This document shows positions 41,780-51,506 of a stretch of 64,000 nucleotides of DNA, piece by piece; the first letter of the stretch is position 1; every line of letters begins with the position of its first letter. Source of the DNA: Phytopseudomonas flavescens (GTDB lineage: Bacteria > Pseudomonadota > Gammaproteobacteria > Pseudomonadales > Pseudomonadaceae); the NCBI RefSeq assembly GCF_900100535.1, contig NZ_FNDG01000016.1, forward strand, positions 62,001 through 126,000, written 5' to 3'. The position numbers were made by a program, and so were the translations under genes. Below the pieces are notes generated by a model. It worked only from the letters and a program-made list of their open reading frames with translations. It did not search any database and was not told the DNA's origin.

Positions 41780-42100
41780 GAAAAGCCTGCCGCCACCACG
41801 GCACCCTCGCCTTCCAGGCACAACCAATACATTAATTAAAATTATAAAACTACAAAAAGATAATTAATTAAAAGAATAATATATTTAGATCGAAATAGTA
41901 TTTATCAAGCCAGTTTAATTTCCGTAGATTTTAATCATTCCGACCCCTCACCCGGTGGAGGCTATCGACACGCATGACGCGAGCGAGGAAGTCGGATACC
42001 CGGTTGCACGCTGCACTTCCCGTCATGTCCCCGTGTTCGATAGATGGCGGGACGTTGAACGATCGACGTCTCATCACCCGATCGCGCCGAGACCAGCGAA
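41780..42100. other. AT-rich intergenic region upstream of the aldolase gene
   Basis: Bases 41828-41940 are almost free of long GC runs (for example AATATATTTAGATCG near 41878), in sharp contrast with the flanking genes, and probably hold the promoter of the aldolase-binding protein-TonB genes. No gene is seen. Confidence 0.45.
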
Positions 42101-42937
42101 ATGACCAGCAGAGAGCAATTCCCGCCCATCCACAGCATCCGTTCGCTGCCCCACGCCAACAATCGGCTGCTGTCTACCGAGGTGCCCGGACAACTCGATC
42201 CACAGGCCGAACGCCTGCACCGCAAGCAGCGCCTGGCAGCCTCGTACCGGCTGTTCGCCGAGCTGGGTTTCGAAGTGGGAGTGGCCGGGCATTTCACGGC
42301 CCGCGACCCGATCGAAACCGACCATTACTGGATCAACCCGCTGGGTGTAGCGTTCTCGCAGATTCGTGTTTCCGACCTGCTGCGGGTCGATGGCGCAGGC
42401 CAGGTGGTAGAAGGCGACGGCCTGCTCAACACCAGCGCGCTGGATCTGCACCACGAGCTGCAGCGGGCACGCCCCGAGGTGGTCGGCATCGCCCACCTGC
42501 ATGGCTTTCATGGCCGCGTCTGGTCATCGTTCGGACGCCTGTTCGAGCCGATCACCGCCGAGTCGTCGGCCTTCATCGATGATCAGGTGATCTTCGCACG
42601 CAATGCCCTGCGCAGTGCCGATGGAGCGCTGGCGCAGGATCGCCAGATCGTCACCCGGTCATTCGTCGAGCACTTCGCCGCGAATAACCTGCTGGTGTGG
42701 CAGAACCATGGCCTGTGGGCCACCGGCGAAACCGTCGAGAGCGCCGCGTGGCGCTTCATCCAGGCGGATGACAGCGCCCGGGCACACCTGCTGGCCTATG
42801 CCGCCGGGCAACCGGTGGTGCCAGAAATCGACCCTGCCGACCGCGCCCCCAAGGCACGCCGGGAGTTCTTCGCCTGGGTGAACTTCCTGCCGCTGTGGGA
42901 TCGCATCATCCGCCAGCAACCAGACCTTCTGGATTGA
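42101..42937 (+). CDS. Class II aldolase/adducin family protein
   Basis: A 278-residue class II aldolase-fold protein. The metal-site His pair is in GIAHLHGFHGRVWSSF near residue 128, and a third His is in VWQNHGLWATGETVESAA near 205; the early GVAGHFTARDP near residue 60 is also typical. Members of this family carry out zinc-dependent aldol cleavage, epimerisation or decarboxylation of sugar phosphates and related acids. It begins a transcription unit with a sulfonate-type binding protein and a TonB receptor. Cleavage of a sulfonated or sulfur-containing polyol derivative is conceivable; no direct evidence. Confidence 0.88.
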   Translation: MTSREQFPPIHSIRSLPHANNRLLSTEVPGQLDPQAERLHRKQRLAASYRLFAELGFEVGVAGHFTARDPIETDHYWINPLGVAFSQIRVSDLLRVDGAGQVVEGDGLLNTSALDLHHELQRARPEVVGIAHLHGFHGRVWSSFGRLFEPITAESSAFIDDQVIFARNALRSADGALAQDRQIVTRSFVEHFAANNLLVWQNHGLWATGETVESAAWRFIQADDSARAHLLAYAAGQPVVPEIDPADRAPKARREFFAWVNFLPLWDRIIRQQPDLLD

Positions 42938-42952
42938 GCGGGAAGCCAGCAC

Positions 42953-43921
42953 ATGCCTACCATCAACCGTCGCTCCCTGCTGCGCAATGGCGCCATTCTG
43001 ACTGCCGGCGGGCTGCTACCCGGCTGGGCTGCAGCCGATGACAGCCAGCCGCTGCGGGTCTGGCGCTACAAGGGCACCATCGCCTATTTCCTCGACGATG
43101 CCGGTCAGGCACAGGCGCCCTATCCTCTGGAATGGGTCGATATCGCCGGTGGCAACCTGGTGCTCGAAGCACTGACCAGCAACAGCCTCGACTATGCCTT
43201 CATGAGCGAAGTCCCGCCGATCTTCGCCAGCATCGCCAAGGCTCCGCTGGCCCTGATCGCCAGCTACAGCGGCGACAACAACAAGACCGGCATCGTGGTG
43301 AAGAGGAACAGTGGTATTGCCCAGGTCAGCGACCTCCGTGGCAAACGTATCAGCTACGTGCGTGCCACCAACACGCACTATCTGGTACTCAACATGCTGC
43401 GCCAGAACGGCCTGGCGCTGTCCGATGTACAGGCCATCCCGCTACCGGCCCAGGACGGCCTGAGTGCCTTCCAGAACGGCCATATCGATGCACTGGTGAC
43501 CGGTGGCATCAGCGCGATTCATGCCGAGGCCAACCTCGACGGCGTATTGCTGCAAAGCGCCGAGGGCTATTACTCGGGCAACTACCTGATCTCCACGACC
43601 CGAACCGCCTTGGCCAAACCCGGTAAACGGGCAGCCATCGGTGATTTTCTGCTGCGTGAAAAAGCCGCCTGGGACTGGATCGAGAGCCACCCCGAACAGT
43701 GGGCATTGCGCAGTGAAACGCTCACCGGCATTCCCCGGGAGCTCTATTTGCAGCAATTCGAACAACGCAGCCAGCCGGCGCGAGTAAGGCCCGTGGACGA
43801 TGCGGCCATAGAGGCCCAGCAGCAAGTTGCCGATGTGTTCTACGAGAGCGGCCTGATACGTCAGAAAGTCGATGTCCGCCCACTGTGGGACAAACAGTTC
43901 AGCGAACTATTGAGCGGCTGA
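42953..43921 (+). CDS. Sulfonate-type ABC binding protein with Tat signal (orphan)
   Basis: A 322-residue NMT1/SsuA-like protein. Its N-terminus INRRSLLRNGAILTAGGLLP has the twin arginines of a Tat signal, cleaved near AAADD. The mature part shows LRVWRYKGTIAYFLDDAG, WVDIAGGNLVLEALTSNSLD, GKRISYVRATNTHYLVLNML and GHIDALVTGGISAIHAEA. No ABC permease or ATPase follows, so it must share one, perhaps the 22-24 kb system. It starts 15 bases after the aldolase gene. Ligand unknown; organosulfur inferred. Confidence 0.9.
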   Translation: MPTINRRSLLRNGAILTAGGLLPGWAAADDSQPLRVWRYKGTIAYFLDDAGQAQAPYPLEWVDIAGGNLVLEALTSNSLDYAFMSEVPPIFASIAKAPLALIASYSGDNNKTGIVVKRNSGIAQVSDLRGKRISYVRATNTHYLVLNMLRQNGLALSDVQAIPLPAQDGLSAFQNGHIDALVTGGISAIHAEANLDGVLLQSAEGYYSGNYLISTTRTALAKPGKRAAIGDFLLREKAAWDWIESHPEQWALRSETLTGIPRELYLQQFEQRSQPARVRPVDDAAIEAQQQVADVFYESGLIRQKVDVRPLWDKQFSELLSG

Positions 43922-44221
43922 ACATGAATAACGAACCCCACTCAACAGCATGAAAGAGCACCTGTTCTAACGATACCGAGCCACCCGTCAGACACAACTT
44001 CCCATTCATTGAACGGCAACGCGTCAACGTTGCCGCGACGGCGCCCTGCTGCCTGCAAACGGCAACTGACAGCGCGCCAGTACGTGCACGAGAAGTATCA
44101 GGCAAGACCCTCAGGGCAAACCCGGGATTGTCTCCATCAGGACGAACACACCGTGCAGCGCAAAGCACGAATACCGGGCTCTCAGACGCCTGAACAATTA
44201 TCGAGAATGAGGGGCAAACGG
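43922..44221. other. Intergenic region before the second TonB receptor gene
   Basis: A 300-bp gap. It holds a perfect inverted repeat, CGGCAACG and CGTTGCCG around six bases, at 44014-44035, a possible operator or hairpin. The receptor frame stays open upstream, but lacks a ribosome site and signal peptide there, so this is taken as leader DNA. Confidence 0.45.
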
Positions 44222-46666
44222 ATGAAATCCGCATTGAATTACCCTGTGCTGTCATTGGCGCCCGCCCTGCTGGCCGGCTACCTGATCAGCCCGGCCGCTG
44301 CCGTCGCCGCACAGACCGACGACAAGCTGGATACGGTGATCGTCACCGGCTCGCGCGGCAGCGAAGCACGCACGGTGACCACCAGCCCGGCGCCGATCGA
44401 CGTGATCGACAGCAGCCAACTGGAAAAGACCGGCTCCAGCAGCCTGCGCACCGCGCTGCAGAAGACCCTGCCTTCGTTTTCCCAGCGTCCCTCGGGGCCG
44501 TCCAACGACAGCATTGCCCGCCCCTACAGCCTGCGCGGCCTCAATGGCTCGAACGTGCTGGTGCTGGTCAACGGCAAGCGGCGCCACAACAGCTCGGTGA
44601 TCAACCTCGATTCCACCGCGGCCTACGGCACCAACCCGGTGGATCTCGACCTGATCCCGATCAGCGCCATCCAGCGCATCGAGGTGCTGCGCGACGGCGC
44701 CTCGGCGCAGTATGGCTCGGACGCCATCGCCGGCGTGATCAACATCATCCTCAAGCAGCAGGACAATGGCGGCTCGCTGAGCACCCAGTACGGGCAGTAC
44801 TACAAAGGCGACGGCGACACGCTCAGCCAGACCCTCAACAAGGGCCTGGCCATCGGCAGCGAGGGCGGTTTCCTCAACCTGTCGCTGGACGCCAAGTCGC
44901 AGCAGACGGCGGTGCGCTCCCAGGAGGCCACCGGCAACCTGTACTTCCCCGGCGACGCGCGCAACGACACGACCAGTCGCCATGTGCAGCGCAACGGGCT
45001 ACCCAAGATCAAGGGCTTCAACCTGGCCTACAACGCCGAACTACCGCTCGGCGACAACCTTTCGCTGTATTCCTTTTCCACCTTCAGCCAGCGTGACGCC
45101 CGTGGTGGGCAGAACTTCCGCCGGGCGAACTCGACCAATATCATCCCCGAGATCTACCCGGACGGAACCGCACCCTTCTACACCCTGGAGGAAACCGACT
45201 ACCAGGTCGCGGCTGGCGCCCGTGGCCTGCTGGCCGACTGGTCGTGGGACCTGAGTTCCACCTTCGGCCGCGCCGAGGGCCAGGCCGGCGCCGACGAAAC
45301 CCTCAACGCCTCACTCGGCCCGGCCAGCCCGACGCGTTTCGACACCTACAGCAACCTGTTCGACCAGTGGACCAGCAACCTCGACCTGAGCCGCCCGTTC
45401 GAGGTCGGTCTGACCGCGCCGCTGCAGGTCTCCTGGGGCCTGGAACATCGCCATGAGCGCTACAAGACCGAATCCGACGACGTGCTGTCATGGATCAACG
45501 GCGGCTACGTCTACCCCAGTGGGCCGCTGGCCGGCCAGCCGGCAGCGGTCGGCGCCCAGGGCGCCATCACCCTGACCCCGGAAGACGCGGGGCAGAATTC
45601 GCGCAACAGCTACGCCGCTTATGTGGATCTGGGTTTCGAGCCGACCGACAAGCTGTTCCTCGGCGTCGCCGGACGCTTCGAGAAATACGACGACAGCGCC
45701 GGCAACACCACCAGCGGCAAGCTCTCGGCCCGCTACGCGTTCACCCCGGCCTTCGCCCTGCGCGGCACCCTGAGCAATGGCTTCCGCGCCCCCTCGCTGT
45801 CGCAGTCCACCTATGCCCAGACCGCCAACCAGTACACCAGCGTGAATGGCGTGGCGCAGTTCGTCGAGGCCAAGACGGTGCGGGTCGACTCGCCCCTAGC
45901 CCGCGCCCTCGGCGCGGAGGACCTGAAACCGGAAAAATCGCGCAACATCAGCCTCGGCCTCAGCTGGCAACCGCTGCCCCAGGCCAGCGTCACCCTGGAC
46001 GCCTACCAGATCGAGATCCGCGACCGCATCGCCCTGACCGGTTTTCTCTTCGGCGACGGCGTCGACGATATCCTGCTGGCCAACGGCTACCGGGAAGGCT
46101 ACCGCCTGAAATACTTCACCAACGCCGCCGACACCACCACCCGCGGCCTGGATCTGGTCGCCGACTACCGCGTCGACCATGGCCGCTACGGGCGCGTCAA
46201 ATACGGCCTGGGCTTCAACTACAACAAGACCGAACTGGACGGTATCAAGCAGACCCCGGCCGCCCTCAGCGCAGTGGGCAGCGACCTGCAACTGTTCGAC
46301 CGGGTGGCCCAGGGCTACCTCACCGCGGCCAACCCGAAGACCAAACTGATCCTCAGCGCCGACTGGCAGATCGACCGCTTCACCGTGAACGCCAGCGTGA
46401 CCCGTTACGACAAGGTCGTCGCCCGGGACGCCAGCCCGCAGTACGACGTGACCTACGGCGCCAAGTGGCTGACCGATGTGGAAGTGACCTACGCGGCAAG
46501 CGACGCGCTGGACATCTCGGTCGGCGCCAACAACCTGTTCGACGTGCGCGCCGACGACAACGCCTTCCCCAACGGCGACATCAACGGTTTCCCGCGTTTC
46601 GGCAGCATCTCGCCGTTCAACCCCTATGGCGGCTACTGGTACACCCGCCTCGCCTACAACTTCTGA
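44222..46666 (+). CDS. TonB-dependent outer-membrane receptor (2)
   Basis: An 814-residue receptor. The ATG at 44222, after GAGGGG, gives a proper signal peptide ending near AVAA at about residue 30; the open frame upstream is ignored. DTVIVTGSR just after it resembles a TonB box. The plug has PAPIDVIDSSQLEKTG, NVLVLVNGKRRHNSSVINLD and LRDGASAQYGSDAIAGV, and the barrel ends GGYWYTRLAYNF. It is a clear paralogue of the receptor at 32091-34643, with near-identical plug motifs. Its gene lies between a sulfonate-type binding protein and a monooxygenase, so it probably imports an organosulfur ligand. Confidence 0.93.
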   Translation: MKSALNYPVLSLAPALLAGYLISPAAAVAAQTDDKLDTVIVTGSRGSEARTVTTSPAPIDVIDSSQLEKTGSSSLRTALQKTLPSFSQRPSGPSNDSIARPYSLRGLNGSNVLVLVNGKRRHNSSVINLDSTAAYGTNPVDLDLIPISAIQRIEVLRDGASAQYGSDAIAGVINIILKQQDNGGSLSTQYGQYYKGDGDTLSQTLNKGLAIGSEGGFLNLSLDAKSQQTAVRSQEATGNLYFPGDARNDTTSRHVQRNGLPKIKGFNLAYNAELPLGDNLSLYSFSTFSQRDARGGQNFRRANSTNIIPEIYPDGTAPFYTLEETDYQVAAGARGLLADWSWDLSSTFGRAEGQAGADETLNASLGPASPTRFDTYSNLFDQWTSNLDLSRPFEVGLTAPLQVSWGLEHRHERYKTESDDVLSWINGGYVYPSGPLAGQPAAVGAQGAITLTPEDAGQNSRNSYAAYVDLGFEPTDKLFLGVAGRFEKYDDSAGNTTSGKLSARYAFTPAFALRGTLSNGFRAPSLSQSTYAQTANQYTSVNGVAQFVEAKTVRVDSPLARALGAEDLKPEKSRNISLGLSWQPLPQASVTLDAYQIEIRDRIALTGFLFGDGVDDILLANGYREGYRLKYFTNAADTTTRGLDLVADYRVDHGRYGRVKYGLGFNYNKTELDGIKQTPAALSAVGSDLQLFDRVAQGYLTAANPKTKLILSADWQIDRFTVNASVTRYDKVVARDASPQYDVTYGAKWLTDVEVTYAASDALDISVGANNLFDVRADDNAFPNGDINGFPRFGSISPFNPYGGYWYTRLAYNF

Positions 46667-46703
46667 CCCCTTGATCGCCTCCGGCTCAGCTGGAGGCCAA
46701 CCC

Positions 46704-48044
46704 GTGGAAAATGCCATGAGCACAGCAGACAAGAAGATCATTCTCGGCGCCTTCGTACCCGGCGTGTTGAGCGGTTCGGCCTGGCGCCTGCCGGAAGCGC
46801 CGAAAGACACCTTTCTGGACTTCGACCATTACCGCTACATCGCCGAGAAGCTGGAAGCCGGGCGCTTCCATTCACTGTTCTTCAACGACACGGTCAAGGT
46901 CGACCTCGACCCGGGCCTGGAGAAAGGCGCCAACAGCGTGCGCTGGGATCCGTTGATCCTGGCCCCGGCCCTGGCCCTGGTGACCCGGCACATCGGCCTG
47001 ATCGCCACCGGCAGCACCACCTACAACGAGCCCTACAACCTGGCACGCAAATACGCGTCGCTGGATCACATCAGCAAGGGCCGGGCGGGCTGGAACCTGG
47101 TGACCTCGCTGGGCGGTGGCGAGAACTTCAATCGCGCCGAGCACAGCCAGTACGGTGATCGTCACGAGCGCGCCGAAGAGTTCTTCGACGTGATCAGCGG
47201 TCTGTGGGACAGTTGGGGCGAAGACGCCTTCGTGCAGGACAAGGCATCCGGCACCTGGCTGGACCTCGACAAGCTGCATGTGCTCGACCACCAGGGCAAG
47301 CACTTCCAGGTCAAGGGACCACTCAACGTGGCCAGGCCGATCCAGGGTCACCCGGTGATCGCCCAGGCGGGCTCCTCGGAGGCTGGCATCCGCCTCGGCG
47401 CCCGGGTTGGCGAACTGATCTTCACCGCCCAGCAGACGGTCGAGGAAAGCCTGGCGTTCTACCGCACCATCAAGGATCTGGCGGCAACCGAGTTCGGTCG
47501 CTCGGCCGAGCAGCTCATCGTACTGCCGGGCATTTCGCCGGTGGTCGGCAAGACCCTGGCCGAGGCCGAAGCCAAGTACGAGCGCCTGCAGGAGTTGCTC
47601 GACCCGAAATCCTTCCTCAGCCGCATCTCGCGTTTCGCCAGCCTGGATTACGACCTCTCCGAACTGCCCTTCGACGAGGTGGTGCCCCTGCCGCCCGAGC
47701 AGTTCAGCACCGACAGCCACCCCAGCCGGCAGAAGCTGGTCTACGACCTGATCCGTCGCGAACGGCCGACGGTTCGCCAACTGTTCAACAAACTCACTGC
47801 AGGCGGCCATCGCGTGCTGCTCGGCACCCCGCAGAGCATCGCCGATGACCTGCAGCACTGGTTCGACAGTGGCGCCGCCGACGGTTTCAACGTGATGTTC
47901 TCCGGCCTGCACGCCGGCATCGACGATTTCGTCGACGGTGTCGTACCCGAGCTGCAGCGCCGCGGCGTGTTCCAGCGTGAATACACCGGCACCACCCTGC
48001 GCGAAAACCTCGGCTTGCCCTATCGGCAGAACCGCCACCGCTGA
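46704..48044 (+). CDS. NtaA/SnaA/DszA-type flavin-dependent monooxygenase (5)
   Basis: A luciferase-like monooxygenase of 446 residues from the GTG at 46704, which has GGAGG at seven bases; an ATG four codons later (46716) is the alternative. The beginning KKIILGAFVPGVLSGSAWRL differs from the other copies and marks a third subfamily. Features are ASLDHISKGRAGWNLVTSLG, FQVKGPLNVARPIQGHPVIA, and LLGTPQSIADDLQHWFDSGA. It starts 38 bases after the TonB receptor gene and precedes a complete Dpp-type importer by 17 bases. The receptor, importer and oxygenase therefore probably serve one substrate, likely a sulfur compound of peptide or thioether kind. Confidence 0.9.
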   Translation: MENAMSTADKKIILGAFVPGVLSGSAWRLPEAPKDTFLDFDHYRYIAEKLEAGRFHSLFFNDTVKVDLDPGLEKGANSVRWDPLILAPALALVTRHIGLIATGSTTYNEPYNLARKYASLDHISKGRAGWNLVTSLGGGENFNRAEHSQYGDRHERAEEFFDVISGLWDSWGEDAFVQDKASGTWLDLDKLHVLDHQGKHFQVKGPLNVARPIQGHPVIAQAGSSEAGIRLGARVGELIFTAQQTVEESLAFYRTIKDLAATEFGRSAEQLIVLPGISPVVGKTLAEAEAKYERLQELLDPKSFLSRISRFASLDYDLSELPFDEVVPLPPEQFSTDSHPSRQKLVYDLIRRERPTVRQLFNKLTAGGHRVLLGTPQSIADDLQHWFDSGAADGFNVMFSGLHAGIDDFVDGVVPELQRRGVFQREYTGTTLRENLGLPYRQNRHR

Positions 48045-48061
48045 CCTGACGGGAGACCTCC

Positions 48062-49660
48062 ATGACACGCCGCCCTCTCTTCTGGACGACGACCCTGGCA
48101 CTGGCCGTCGGCCTGGCTGGCTGTGGCGACCCGGCGCCGCCAAGCGACACCCGCTCGGCGGCCAAGGCACCGGCACACGGCGGGATACTCAAGGTCGCCT
48201 TCGACGGTGACCCGCTGTGCATCGACCCACACCAGGCCGGCAACAACACGGCGCTCAATGTGGGGCGGCAACTGACCGACTCGCTCACCGATCAGGATCC
48301 GCAATCCAGCGAGATCGTGCCCTGGCTGGCCGAGCGCTGGGAAATCAGCGAAGACTCGCGGCGCTTCACCTTCCACCTGCGCGAGGGGGTGACCTTCAGT
48401 GACGGCACGCCGCTCGACGCTGCCGCGGTCAAGGCCAACTTCGAGGCGATCATCGGCCTCGGCGCCCTGGCCACCCTCGGCGGTACCTATCTGTCCGGGC
48501 TGCAGAGCATCGAGGTACCCGAGCCGTTGACCCTGGTGGTCAGTTTCAAGCAGCCCAACGCCCAGTTCCTGCAGGCCACCTCGACCATGAGTCTGGGCCT
48601 GTTCGCCACCAGCACGCTGCAACGCTCCAGCGAGGAACGCTGCCAGGGTGCTCTGGTCGGCTCGGGCCCTTTCGTACTGGACAGCTTTACCCATAACCAG
48701 AGCGTGAAGCTGTCACGCCGCGCCGATTACGCCTGGCCATCATCCCTGGCAGGCCATCAGGGCCGTGCCTGGCTCGATGGCATCGAGTTCGTGATCATTC
48801 CGGAATCGGGGGTGCGCCTGGGCAGCCTGCTGTCGCGGCAGATCGACGTGAATACCGGCGTGGCGGTGCAGGACGAAGGCATTCTCGAGGCGCAGGGCAT
48901 CCCGTTCATCGCTCGCCCCAACCCGGGCATCGTCTTCAACCTGGCGCCGAACGAGTCCCGCGAACTGCTCAAGGAAACCGCCGTTCGCCAGGCCCTCAAC
49001 AAGGCCATCGACCGCAGCGAACTGCAGGGCATCATCTCCCGCTATCAGAAGCCCGCGACCTCGGCCCTGGCCAGCAGCACGCCGCTGTATCACGACCTGT
49101 CCGGGGCGCTGCAGCACGACGCGCAAGGCGCCGCAAGGCTGCTCGACGAGGCCGGCTGGCAACTCGGCGCCGATGGTATCCGTGCGCGGGATGGCCAGCG
49201 CCTGTCGTTCCGGGTGGATTACTGGCAGGCCTCGACGCCGGTGCTGGAACTGATCCAGCAGCAACTGCGCCAGGCCGGTATCGAACTGCGCCTGAACAAG
49301 ACCACCATCAGCCAGACCAGCGCACTGCAAAGCGAAGGCGACTACGACCTGTGGTTCTTCAACCTCACCCGTGCCGACCCCGACGTACTGCGCACGGTGT
49401 TCTTCGCCTCGGGGCGCAACGTCAACAAGCGTCCGTTTTCGGAGGTCGACGAAGTGCTGCAGGCGTCGGCCTCGGTACTCGATGCGGGGCAGCGCCGCGA
49501 GCTGATCCAGCGCGCCAGCCAGTTGCTCGTCGAGCAGGGCCACATCCTGCCGCTGTACGAATCGGCCACGGTGACGGCATTCGGCAAGCAGGTTCACGGC
49601 CTGCATTACGAGGCCTCCACCCGCCTGCAATTCTTCGATACCTGGCTGGAACCACGATGA
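48062..49660 (+). CDS. Dpp/Opp-type ABC binding lipoprotein (family 5)
   Basis: A 532-residue family 5 solute-binding protein. The signal ends in a lipobox LAGC near residue 20, so it is a lipoprotein. Typical segments are GGILKVAFDGDPLCIDPHQA, LAERWEISEDSRRFTFHLRE, VTFSDGTPLDAAAVKANFEA near residue 115 and TAVRQALNKAIDRSEL near 305. These proteins bind peptides, nickel chelates, glutathione or opines. The stop overlaps the next permease gene start as ATGA. Its operon begins with a flavin monooxygenase, so an organosulfur ligand is likely rather than plain peptides. Confidence 0.93.
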   Translation: MTRRPLFWTTTLALAVGLAGCGDPAPPSDTRSAAKAPAHGGILKVAFDGDPLCIDPHQAGNNTALNVGRQLTDSLTDQDPQSSEIVPWLAERWEISEDSRRFTFHLREGVTFSDGTPLDAAAVKANFEAIIGLGALATLGGTYLSGLQSIEVPEPLTLVVSFKQPNAQFLQATSTMSLGLFATSTLQRSSEERCQGALVGSGPFVLDSFTHNQSVKLSRRADYAWPSSLAGHQGRAWLDGIEFVIIPESGVRLGSLLSRQIDVNTGVAVQDEGILEAQGIPFIARPNPGIVFNLAPNESRELLKETAVRQALNKAIDRSELQGIISRYQKPATSALASSTPLYHDLSGALQHDAQGAARLLDEAGWQLGADGIRARDGQRLSFRVDYWQASTPVLELIQQQLRQAGIELRLNKTTISQTSALQSEGDYDLWFFNLTRADPDVLRTVFFASGRNVNKRPFSEVDEVLQASASVLDAGQRRELIQRASQLLVEQGHILPLYESATVTAFGKQVHGLHYEASTRLQFFDTWLEPR

Positions 49661-50658
49661 TCGCGAGCACTTTCTGGAACCTGTCTGCCGCCACTCGACG
49701 GCGCGTCCTCGCTCAGGGCTACGGGCTGCTCGCCCGCCTGGGCCAGGCGCTGTTCGTGCTGTGGGCAGCCTTCACGCTGTCGTTCGTGATTCTCTACGCA
49801 CTGCCGAGCGACCCGGTGACCATCATGCTCAGTCAGAGCGGCGAGATGAGCGCGGCGGATCAGGCGCAGATCGATGCCCTCAAGGCCCGCTATCACCTCG
49901 ACGAGCCATTGCCAGTGCAGTACACCATCGCCTTGTGGCAGGCCCTGCAACTGGACCTCGGCACCTCGATCCAGAGCGGCAAGGCCGTCACCCTGACACT
50001 CTGGCAGGCGCTGCCCGGCACTGCCGCGCTGAGCGCTGCGGCACTGTTGCTGGCGATTCCCGCCGGGGTTGGCCTGGCGCTACTGGCCAGCCTGGTGCGC
50101 AATCCGCGGAGCCAGGAGACCCTGCTGGCACTGCCCTCGGTGGCGGTTTCCCTGCCCACCTTCTGGGTCGGCCTGCTGTTGCTGCAGGGGCTGTCGTTCC
50201 GCATCCACCTGTTCCCGGCCATGGGCAACCAGGGCCTCGCATCGCTGGTGCTGCCAGCCTTGACCCTGGCGATACCCACCGCGGCAGTGATCGCCCAGGT
50301 GCTGTCACGGTCCATCGCCGGGGTGATTCGCCAGCCCTTCGTCAGCGCCTTGCGCAGCAAGGGTGTCAGCTGCCGCCGCGTGCTGTTCGGCCATGTGCTG
50401 CATAACGCCTCGATTCCGCTGCTGACCCTGGCTGGCGGCATCATCGGCAACCTGCTGGCCGGTGCGGTGGTCACCGAGACGGTGTTCTCCCGAGATGGCA
50501 TCGGTCGCCTCGCCCAGGGCGCCGTGGCCAGCCAGGACATCCCCATGGTGCAGGGCGTGGTGCTGCTGGCGGCGCTGATCTACATCCTCGTCAACCTGCT
50601 GGTGGACCTGCTCTACCCCCTGCTCGACCCCCGCATCAACCTGAGGAAGACGCCATGA
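49657..50658 (+). CDS. Dpp-type ABC permease, DppB-like
   Basis: A 333-residue inner-membrane permease. It has about six membrane spans, the first being GQALFVLWAAFTLSFVILYA. Other typical segments are LKARYHLDEPLPVQYTIALW, the coupling-loop region FVSALRSKGVSCRRVLFGHV and AVVTETVFSRDGIGRLAQGA near the end. It pairs with the DppC-like protein encoded by the next gene, and both ends overlap neighbouring genes by four bases, so the operon is tightly coupled. Confidence 0.94.
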   Translation: MIASTFWNLSAATRRRVLAQGYGLLARLGQALFVLWAAFTLSFVILYALPSDPVTIMLSQSGEMSAADQAQIDALKARYHLDEPLPVQYTIALWQALQLDLGTSIQSGKAVTLTLWQALPGTAALSAAALLLAIPAGVGLALLASLVRNPRSQETLLALPSVAVSLPTFWVGLLLLQGLSFRIHLFPAMGNQGLASLVLPALTLAIPTAAVIAQVLSRSIAGVIRQPFVSALRSKGVSCRRVLFGHVLHNASIPLLTLAGGIIGNLLAGAVVTETVFSRDGIGRLAQGAVASQDIPMVQGVVLLAALIYILVNLLVDLLYPLLDPRINLRKTP

Positions 50659-51506
50659 GCAGCCTTTCACCCGTGGCCCGGACGAGCCTTACCTTGTGGC
50701 CGTGGCGCCTGCGCCCCGTGTTGCTGGCCAGCCTGCTGGTCCTGGCGCTGGTGCTCGGCTGGGCATTGTTCCCCAGCCTGTTCACCCGCATCGACCCACT
50801 GCTCGCGGTGCCGGCCAAGGCCCTGCAAGCGCCTTCCGGGGAGCACTGGTTCGGCACCGATCACCTGGGCCGCGATCTGTATGCGCGCACCGTGCATGGC
50901 GCCGGTCTATCGTTGCGCGCCACCACCCTGGCGGTACTGATCGCGCTGCTGGCAGGCGGCGCCCTGGGCCTGCTTTCGGGCTATTTCTCCGGCCGTGTGG
51001 ACGCCCTGCTGATGCGCCTGATCGAGGTGCTGATGGCCATACCTTCGCTGCTGCTGGCCATGGCGGTGATCACCGTACTGGGTTTCGGCACCCTCAATAT
51101 CGCCCTGGCCGTGGGCCTGTCGTCGGTGGCGACCTTCACGCGGATGACCCGCGGTGAAGTGCTGCGCTGGCGCGCCAGCACCTTCGTCGAAGCCGCCATC
51201 GCCAGCGGCGTCGGGCACTGGAGCATCATTGGCCGGCATATCCTGCCGCACGCAGCGGGGCCGGTGCTGGCACTGGCGGCCCTGGAGTTCGGTGGCGCGG
51301 TACTGGCGGTATCGGCACTGAGCTTTCTCGGTTTCGGCGCACCGCCACCGCAACCGGAATGGGGCCTGTTGATCGCCGAGGGGCGCAACTTCATCGTCGC
51401 CGCCTGGTGGTACACCACCCTGCCGGGGCTGGTGGTAGCCGCCGTGGTGCTGGCCGCCAACCAGCTCGCCCGCGCCATGCAGAAAACCTGGGGAGACCAG
51501 CGATGA
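50655..51506 (+). CDS. Dpp-type ABC permease, DppC-like
   Basis: A 283-residue permease. The N-terminal hydrophobic span is followed by PSGEHWFGTDHLGRDLYART near residue 60, which is diagnostic of DppC/OppC proteins. The coupling loop FVEAAIASGVGHWSIIGRHI lies near residue 177, then ALSFLGFGAPPPQPEWGLLI. It forms the membrane channel with the DppB-like protein. Overlapping starts and stops on both sides show translational coupling. Confidence 0.94.
   Translation: MSSLSPVARTSLTLWPWRLRPVLLASLLVLALVLGWALFPSLFTRIDPLLAVPAKALQAPSGEHWFGTDHLGRDLYARTVHGAGLSLRATTLAVLIALLAGGALGLLSGYFSGRVDALLMRLIEVLMAIPSLLLAMAVITVLGFGTLNIALAVGLSSVATFTRMTRGEVLRWRASTFVEAAIASGVGHWSIIGRHILPHAAGPVLALAALEFGGAVLAVSALSFLGFGAPPPQPEWGLLIAEGRNFIVAAWWYTTLPGLVVAAVVLAANQLARAMQKTWGDQR

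Noticed and set aside
45490..46674. A 394-codon plus-strand frame overlapping the second TonB receptor gene
   Set aside because: It is Arg-rich, out of frame with the receptor and has no domain; it is a shadow of the real gene.
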